A stretch of 64,000 nucleotides of DNA from Chitinophaga varians (GTDB lineage Bacteria > Bacteroidota > Bacteroidia > Chitinophagales > Chitinophagaceae): contig NZ_JACVFB010000002.1 in the NCBI RefSeq assembly GCF_014529945.1, positions 310,001-374,000 of the forward strand, given 5' to 3'. Shown piece after piece: positions 59,545 through 64,000 of this stretch. Within the stretch, counting starts at the first letter, position 1; each line of letters opens with the position of its first letter. A program made the translations under genes and the position numbers. The notes below the pieces were generated by a model. It made no database searches. It was given only the letters and a program-made list of their open reading frames with translations, and was not told the origin of the DNA.

Positions 59545-60975
59545 TCAGGCGTACTGTCTTTTCAGCAAATCCGGGTACTCCTGGCTTACTTTCAGGATAA
59601 GCTCACCAAACAGCGTACAGGCCCAGGCAAACCACTTACGGGTAAACTTCGTAGGGTCGTCCTTGTGATAGGACTCATGTATGAAACCGGTGTTACCATC
59701 TGTATTGCGCAGTGTTTTGATACACTCGGCAATTTCCTCCTTACTCTGACTGGTTAAAGCTCTCATGATGATACTCATAGGCCAGATATAGTTTTCTCCG
59801 GTATGCGGGCTCCCTACGCCATCGCCATACTTGCCCTTATAGAACCACGGATGAAAACCGCTCCATACAAAATGGCGGGAAGCCTGGTACAGCGGGTCAT
59901 CTGCAGTGGTATAGCCAAGATACGGGATAGACAGCAGGCTGGGAACGTTGGTATCGTCAATGAATAAACGATTACCAAAACCATCTACTTCAAAGCCGTA
60001 CATATTGCCCAGTTTCGGATGCTCTACGATCGCATAGGCTTTGATAGCGCGATCCACTTCATCGGCCAGATCAGCGCACTCTTTTGCAAAGGCCGCATCT
60101 TTATAGATCTCCGTGCTGATTTCCGACAGCTGCCGCAGGGATACCACCGCAAACATGTTGGAAGGGATCAGGAAAGGGAATACGGTAGCATCGTCCGAAG
60201 GACGGAAAATAGAAACAATCAGGCCTACCGGCAACATCGGTGAACCGTAACCTGAATTGGGCACGGTATCAGACTGCCAGGCGGTCACACGCTGGAACTT
60301 ATATGGCCCTTTGCCTTCTTTGCGCTGCTGTTCCTTAAAGGTTTTAACGATCAGCTGGGCCGACTGTTTGTATTTCGCGTCAAACACGCTGGTATCGCCA
60401 CCGTGTTTCCAGTAGTGGTAGGCCAGGCGTACAGGATAACAGAGCGAGTCTATTTCCCATTTACGTTCATGCAGTTCCGGCTTCATGTCTGTCAGGTCTT
60501 TCTCCCATTCGCTGCCGGTAGGGCCATCGTTGAAGGCATTGGCATACGGGTCTATCAGGATACATTTCGCCTGACGGTTAATCACACCGGCTACCATCTG
60601 CTCCAGCTTCTTGTCTTCCTTAATAAGCGGAATATAAGGCCATACCTGCGCGGAGGAGTCGCGCAGCCACATCGCGTTGATATCACCGGTGATCACGAAA
60701 GTGTCGGGCCGGCCATCCATCGTCTTGAAATTAACAGTCGTATCAAGGGTGTTCGGGAAACAGTTCTCAAACATCCAGGCCAGTTTGTTGTCGGCAATCT
60801 GTTTTTTCACATTGGTGATTGTCTTTTCCACCGCGTCGCTGGTGAACTTACGTTTCGCCAGTGGCGGACGTTGGGACGAATAACCATCCCAACCCAAAAC
60901 GGTTTTGGGCATTCCCAGTCCAACAGCACCTGCCAGCAGCGCGCTGTTCCTGATAAAATCTCTCCTTGCTACCAT
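59545..60975 (-). CDS. Glycoside hydrolase family 125, exo-alpha-1,6-mannosidase type
   Basis: This 476-residue protein starts with a Tat-like signal (ARRDFIRNSALLAGAVGLGMP) and has the GH125 landmarks NKLAWMFENCFPNTLDTTV, FVITGDINAMWLRDSSAQV, YANAFNDGPTGSEW and HTGENYIWPMSIIMRAL. Family members remove terminal alpha-1,6-mannose, as from yeast mannan or N-glycans. The presence of a signal suggests the periplasm or outside. No polysaccharide-utilisation neighbours are next to it here. Confidence 0.95.
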   Translation of the reverse strand: MVARRDFIRNSALLAGAVGLGMPKTVLGWDGYSSQRPPLAKRKFTSDAVEKTITNVKKQIADNKLAWMFENCFPNTLDTTVNFKTMDGRPDTFVITGDINAMWLRDSSAQVWPYIPLIKEDKKLEQMVAGVINRQAKCILIDPYANAFNDGPTGSEWEKDLTDMKPELHERKWEIDSLCYPVRLAYHYWKHGGDTSVFDAKYKQSAQLIVKTFKEQQRKEGKGPYKFQRVTAWQSDTVPNSGYGSPMLPVGLIVSIFRPSDDATVFPFLIPSNMFAVVSLRQLSEISTEIYKDAAFAKECADLADEVDRAIKAYAIVEHPKLGNMYGFEVDGFGNRLFIDDTNVPSLLSIPYLGYTTADDPLYQASRHFVWSGFHPWFYKGKYGDGVGSPHTGENYIWPMSIIMRALTSQSKEEIAECIKTLRNTDGNTGFIHESYHKDDPTKFTRKWFAWACTLFGELILKVSQEYPDLLKRQYA

Positions 60976-61039
60976 ACTGTTTATTACGTTTAAGTAGGGC
61001 TAAAATAGAAAAGTTTCCCGGATTTGCTTAAACGATTTA

Positions 61040-63469
61040 TCAATCGTCATCATCTTCCTTCTCCTGAAGCTTCACAAAGGCGCTCCGACGAGGGGCCGGC
61101 ATCACCGATTTTTCGCCACGGACGGCCTTCCACACCACTTCGTTCAACTCCAGGTCTGGTACCCGGTCTTCATGTGCCAGGTCAAAAGCAGCTGAACGGC
61201 GGGCACTCTCATTCCAGGCGGTATTCCGCTCACGGATATCCACATTGGCTTCCAGCGCCACATAAGGCGTCAGATCAGGCGTAGCGGTAAACAGCTCCCA
61301 CATAGGCGTAGCAGCAGCATCATACTGGCTCATTGGCGGCAGGCCAAGAATCAGCTCCATCGTGCGCAACATGCCGGACGTAGAGTACATATTATGGTTG
61401 ACGGTGTTCCGCTTCACATAAGGACTGATCACGTAAGCGGTGGAACGGTGCGCATCGATATGGTCAGGGCCATTCTGCGCATCGTCTTCCAGAATGAAAA
61501 TGGCGCTCTCCTTCCAGATACGGCTATGGGAGATGTATGCTATCAGTTTGCCTACAGCCAGATCATTGTCGGCCACAGATGCGTAGGGAGAATAAGCCCC
61601 TTTGCGCATGCCGCTGGTATGGTCGTTGCCCAGACGGACGGTATTAAAACGGGGCACTGCATCGGCAGCCAGCAACGAATCAAAATCACGCTGCCAGATC
61701 TGCTGGCGGTCCACATCAAGAATACTCAGGTCAAAAGACGGATAATCTTTGCAGTAATGGCCTTCCAGCGTTTTCAGCGTAGCGGAGCCTTTGCCGGCAA
61801 ACTCACCATAGCTGCGGAAGCTCACACCGGCACGGGCGCAATAGTCCCAGATAAATCCTTTTTTTGGATAAGCAATCTTACGGCTGCCCTCATAGTCGTA
61901 GGTGCCTCCCCTGCCACCATAACTGGTAGGCCAGGTTTTTTCCGTATAGTCGGTAGCGTAAGCGGCAGTACTCCAGTTATGGCCATCGGCACTCACTTCA
62001 GCATCTACATAAAAATTGTCCAGCAGTACATAGTCTTTTACCAGTTTGTGCTGGTTGGGCGTGATACGCTCAGGGAAAATACAGAGGCTACTGTCGCCAT
62101 TTCCTTCTTTGATGTCGCCCAGCACCTGGTCATAAGTGCGGTTTTCCTTGATGACATAAAATACGTATTTGATGGGGGATGTTTGTCCGGCTTCCTGTGG
62201 AACAGGATTACCTTTTTCACCGGGCGCGCGCAGCTCCTTGTTCTTCGTATAGGGGGTATTGTCATATACCAGCTTAGACCACTGTCCCAGCACTTTCTCT
62301 CCCGGCTCACGGAAAATAGACAGCGTGCCTTTGAACAGTCCGGCGATGTACTGCACAGGATGGTCTTTACGTGTATTGGCCTGATGCGAACCACTGGCAT
62401 CCTTACGGCTGATAGGGTTAGGTCCTTCAGGATTTGCCATGGAAGTAAAACCTTTACCGTTTGCTACCAGTACTTTTTTACCGGTAACGCGTACACAGGT
62501 GGGATACCAGCCTACCGGAATAAATCCTTCTGCATGGCTTTTGCCCGGGGTGGCCACATCGAATACCGCCAGGCAGTTATTATCTGCATTAGCGATATAC
62601 AGGGTTTTGTTGTCTTCAGACAGCGCCAGCCCATTGGTAGTAGAACCTGTTGGCGCATCCGGATACAATGCAGCATGCAGGTTCTCAATTACTTTGCCAT
62701 CTGCAGTAGTGACAACAGATACGGAGTTATCATTTGCGTTGGCCACATACAGGTACTTACCGTTTTTAGATAAAATAATTTCGTTAGGATGACTACCTGT
62801 TTTTATTTCATTGACTATTTTATCGGTAGCGATATCATATACTGCGATAGCATCGCCGCCCCATAAGGAGATGTACAGTGTCTTGTTGTCTTTAGACAGC
62901 AGGCAGGTAAAAGCTTCCGCTGCCAATGGTACACGCCTGATCACCTTTTTCGTTGCCAGGTCCAGCAGATAAAGGCTATTGTCTTCTTTGGTGACGACGT
63001 ATAGCCTGTTACGTGAGTGGTCTATCGCCATGCCGGTAGGGCATATTTTTTCTTTAGGCCAGGACAGGCCGAGGCGGATGCTGTCTGTAGCCACCAACTT
63101 GTTCTCCCGAAGCTGATATTCCCTGATCACGTTGTCATTGGCGCCGGAAGCGTAGAGTGTTTTCTCGTCCTTGCTAAATGCCAGCCCATACCATGATTTG
63201 GGGATGACTACCTCATCCAGCAGTGTTTCCTGCCGTGCATCTATCAGTTGCAGGGTGTGTTTGCTCTGCCCGTTGTTGTTCACCGCGAGATATTTTCCGG
63301 AGCCGGAAAGTACCATATTCAGGGGCAAATCTCCCAAAGGCAGGGAATGTCCGGCGGGCGTCAGGGACCACCCATTGGGTAACAGTATTCGTGCGGCCAC
63401 GGTGTCTGGCGTTTGTGCTGCAACCTGCAATGAGGCCAGCAACAACGCGCTGAAAACCATTTTTTTCAT
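61040..63469 (-). CDS. YncE-type beta-propeller fused to a phosphoesterase domain
   Basis: This protein of about 809 residues has a signal peptide (MKKMVFSALLLASLQVAA), an N-terminal seven-bladed YVTN/YncE-like propeller (about 30-370, repeats such as NRLYVVTKEDNSLYLLDLAT and KYLYVANANDNSVSVV), and a C-terminal phosphoesterase/alkaline-phosphatase-like domain (about 430-790; YVIKENRTYDQVLGDIKEGN, DNFYVDAEVSADGHNWS, FILEDDAQNGPDHIDAHRS). This fusion is common in Bacteroidota. Substrate unknown; a periplasmic phosphodiesterase role is plausible. ATG 63469 is preferred over 63475. Confidence 0.93.
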   Translation of the reverse strand: MKKMVFSALLLASLQVAAQTPDTVAARILLPNGWSLTPAGHSLPLGDLPLNMVLSGSGKYLAVNNNGQSKHTLQLIDARQETLLDEVVIPKSWYGLAFSKDEKTLYASGANDNVIREYQLRENKLVATDSIRLGLSWPKEKICPTGMAIDHSRNRLYVVTKEDNSLYLLDLATKKVIRRVPLAAEAFTCLLSKDNKTLYISLWGGDAIAVYDIATDKIVNEIKTGSHPNEIILSKNGKYLYVANANDNSVSVVTTADGKVIENLHAALYPDAPTGSTTNGLALSEDNKTLYIANADNNCLAVFDVATPGKSHAEGFIPVGWYPTCVRVTGKKVLVANGKGFTSMANPEGPNPISRKDASGSHQANTRKDHPVQYIAGLFKGTLSIFREPGEKVLGQWSKLVYDNTPYTKNKELRAPGEKGNPVPQEAGQTSPIKYVFYVIKENRTYDQVLGDIKEGNGDSSLCIFPERITPNQHKLVKDYVLLDNFYVDAEVSADGHNWSTAAYATDYTEKTWPTSYGGRGGTYDYEGSRKIAYPKKGFIWDYCARAGVSFRSYGEFAGKGSATLKTLEGHYCKDYPSFDLSILDVDRQQIWQRDFDSLLAADAVPRFNTVRLGNDHTSGMRKGAYSPYASVADNDLAVGKLIAYISHSRIWKESAIFILEDDAQNGPDHIDAHRSTAYVISPYVKRNTVNHNMYSTSGMLRTMELILGLPPMSQYDAAATPMWELFTATPDLTPYVALEANVDIRERNTAWNESARRSAAFDLAHEDRVPDLELNEVVWKAVRGEKSVMPAPRRSAFVKLQEKEDDDD

Positions 63470-63642
63470 AAACATATTCTATAATCGCAGATAAATAAAT
63501 CAAGAAGACTGGTAAAAATAGAACAGGCGCCCAGAGCGAAGCAATAGCCACACGATTGATAATACTAATATAACATTTCCCAGGGCTAATACCTTGCAGG
63601 AAGATGTTTTTCCCGTGCTCAAAATGAGCGGGCCTGACGCGC

Positions 63643-63674
63643 AAAAAAATAGGCCGACCTAAAAGGTCAGCCTA
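63643..63674 (-). terminator. Terminator of the mutase-type gene
   Basis: TAGGC-C-GACCT aaaa AGGTC-A-GCCTA forms a stem of about ten pairs with one mismatch; on the minus strand seven T residues follow. It lies 60 bases after the stop at 63734. Confidence 0.8.
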
Positions 63675-63733
63675 TATAATACATCAATGATTGTCTTCTT
63701 TTCTTTTCCGCCTATCAGATCAGCATATCGTCG

Positions 63734-64000
63734 TTACATATTACGACGGTACTGCCCTCCAACTTCATATAACGCATGCGTGATCTGTCCGAGGGAACAG
63801 TGTTTCACGGTTTCCATCAGTTCTGCGAAGAGGTTTCCGTTGTTGACGGCTACCTGCTGCAGCTGCTTCAGGGCAGCAGCATTTTTCTGTTGATGACGAT
63901 GCTGGAAGGCTTCCAGTGTTTTTATCTGGAAATCTTTTTCTTCTGTGGTAGAGCGGATCACCTCTGCCGGAATAATGGTAGGAGAACCATTTTTATTCAG
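63734..64000 (-). CDS. Methylmalonyl-CoA mutase-type protein, C-terminal end (cut by the window edge)
   Basis: The open frame enters from the right edge without a start in view and ends at 63734. The 88 visible residues, with [40 protein letters not shown] and the closing [16 protein letters not shown], match the end of the large mutase domain of acyl-CoA mutases, either methylmalonyl-CoA mutase or the fused isobutyryl-CoA mutase type. Those enzymes use adenosylcobalamin. Which type it is cannot be told from this fragment. Confidence 0.85.
   Translation of the reverse strand: MNKNGSPTIIPAEVIRSTTEEKDFQIKTLEAFQHRHQQKNAAALKQLQQVAVNNGNLFAELMETVKHCSLGQITHALYEVGGQYRRNM

Noticed and set aside
61394..62773. 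459-codon open frame on the plus strand
   Set aside because: Antisense to the propeller/phosphoesterase gene; composition is that of a shadow frame.
1..64000. CRISPR array, rRNA operon or insertion sequence
   Set aside because: I saw no regularly spaced identical repeats of 25-40 bp, no rRNA sequence and no transposase-like gene.

Overview
The window comes from the chromosome of a member of the Bacteroidota, most likely Chitinophaga or a close relative. The evidence is SusC/SusD outer-membrane pairs, TAnnTTTG-type -7 promoter elements, weak Shine-Dalgarno sequences, lipoproteins with short Cys signal peptides, and moderate G+C with AT-rich intergenic DNA. This genus call is inferred from gene types and sequence style, not from a database match.

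Layout. 1-2700: start of a SusC-type receptor (cut by the window edge), an XRE-cupin regulator and a MarC-family membrane protein. 2738-2809: tRNA-Arg(CCG). 2797-13513: an integrative element of about 10.7 kb inserted at the 3' end of that tRNA, bounded by a 14-bp direct repeat. It carries a tyrosine integrase, an excisionase-like HTH protein, a P4/D5-type primase-helicase, a Toprim-type protein, a six-copy iteron palindrome and AT-rich cargo. 13514-14992: the wreck of a second, related element in tandem, with a repeated left end, an integrase scrap, a thioredoxin-like gene, a lipoprotein and the scrap of another element gene. 14991-17066: an acyltransferase-3 gene and a degraded non-coding stretch. 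17067-21791: a complete SusC/SusD pair. 21867-27461: a zinc-ribbon/carboxypeptidase-regulatory-like protein, an aldo/keto reductase, an ABC-F ATPase and a Wzi/RemB-like outer-membrane barrel.

27752-47283 is one long minus-strand surface-polysaccharide operon of 18 genes, transcribed from the export protein (SLBB/Wza type) and chain-length regulator (Wzz type) down to GDP-fucose synthesis. It combines nucleotide-sugar enzymes (4,6-dehydratase, two DegT-type proteins, UDP-galactopyranose mutase, GDP-mannose dehydratase, GDP-fucose synthase), glycosyltransferases, a flippase and an EpsG/Wzy-like polymerase. It also has a small fatty-acyl module: acyl carrier protein, ketoreductase, KAS III and a hexapeptide acyltransferase. 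The simplest reading is a glycan carrying an amino sugar capped with a hydroxyacyl group made inside the cluster. One of the two DegT proteins has Arg where the PLP-binding Lys should be.

47829-64000: an ECF sigma factor, an HGSNAT-like membrane acyltransferase, a fatty-acid-hydroxylase/sterol-desaturase protein, an AAA ATPase - basic protein - RtcB RNA-ligase operon, a DinB-like protein, a radical SAM protein, a MutS-like ATPase, a GH125 mannosidase, a YncE-propeller/phosphoesterase fusion and the end of a methylmalonyl-CoA mutase-type gene. Upstream of both the RtcB operon and the DinB gene lies the same unusual layout: a good promoter, then two hairpin terminators in series with a short reading frame before each. 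These two loci are the part of the window least explained by known gene families.
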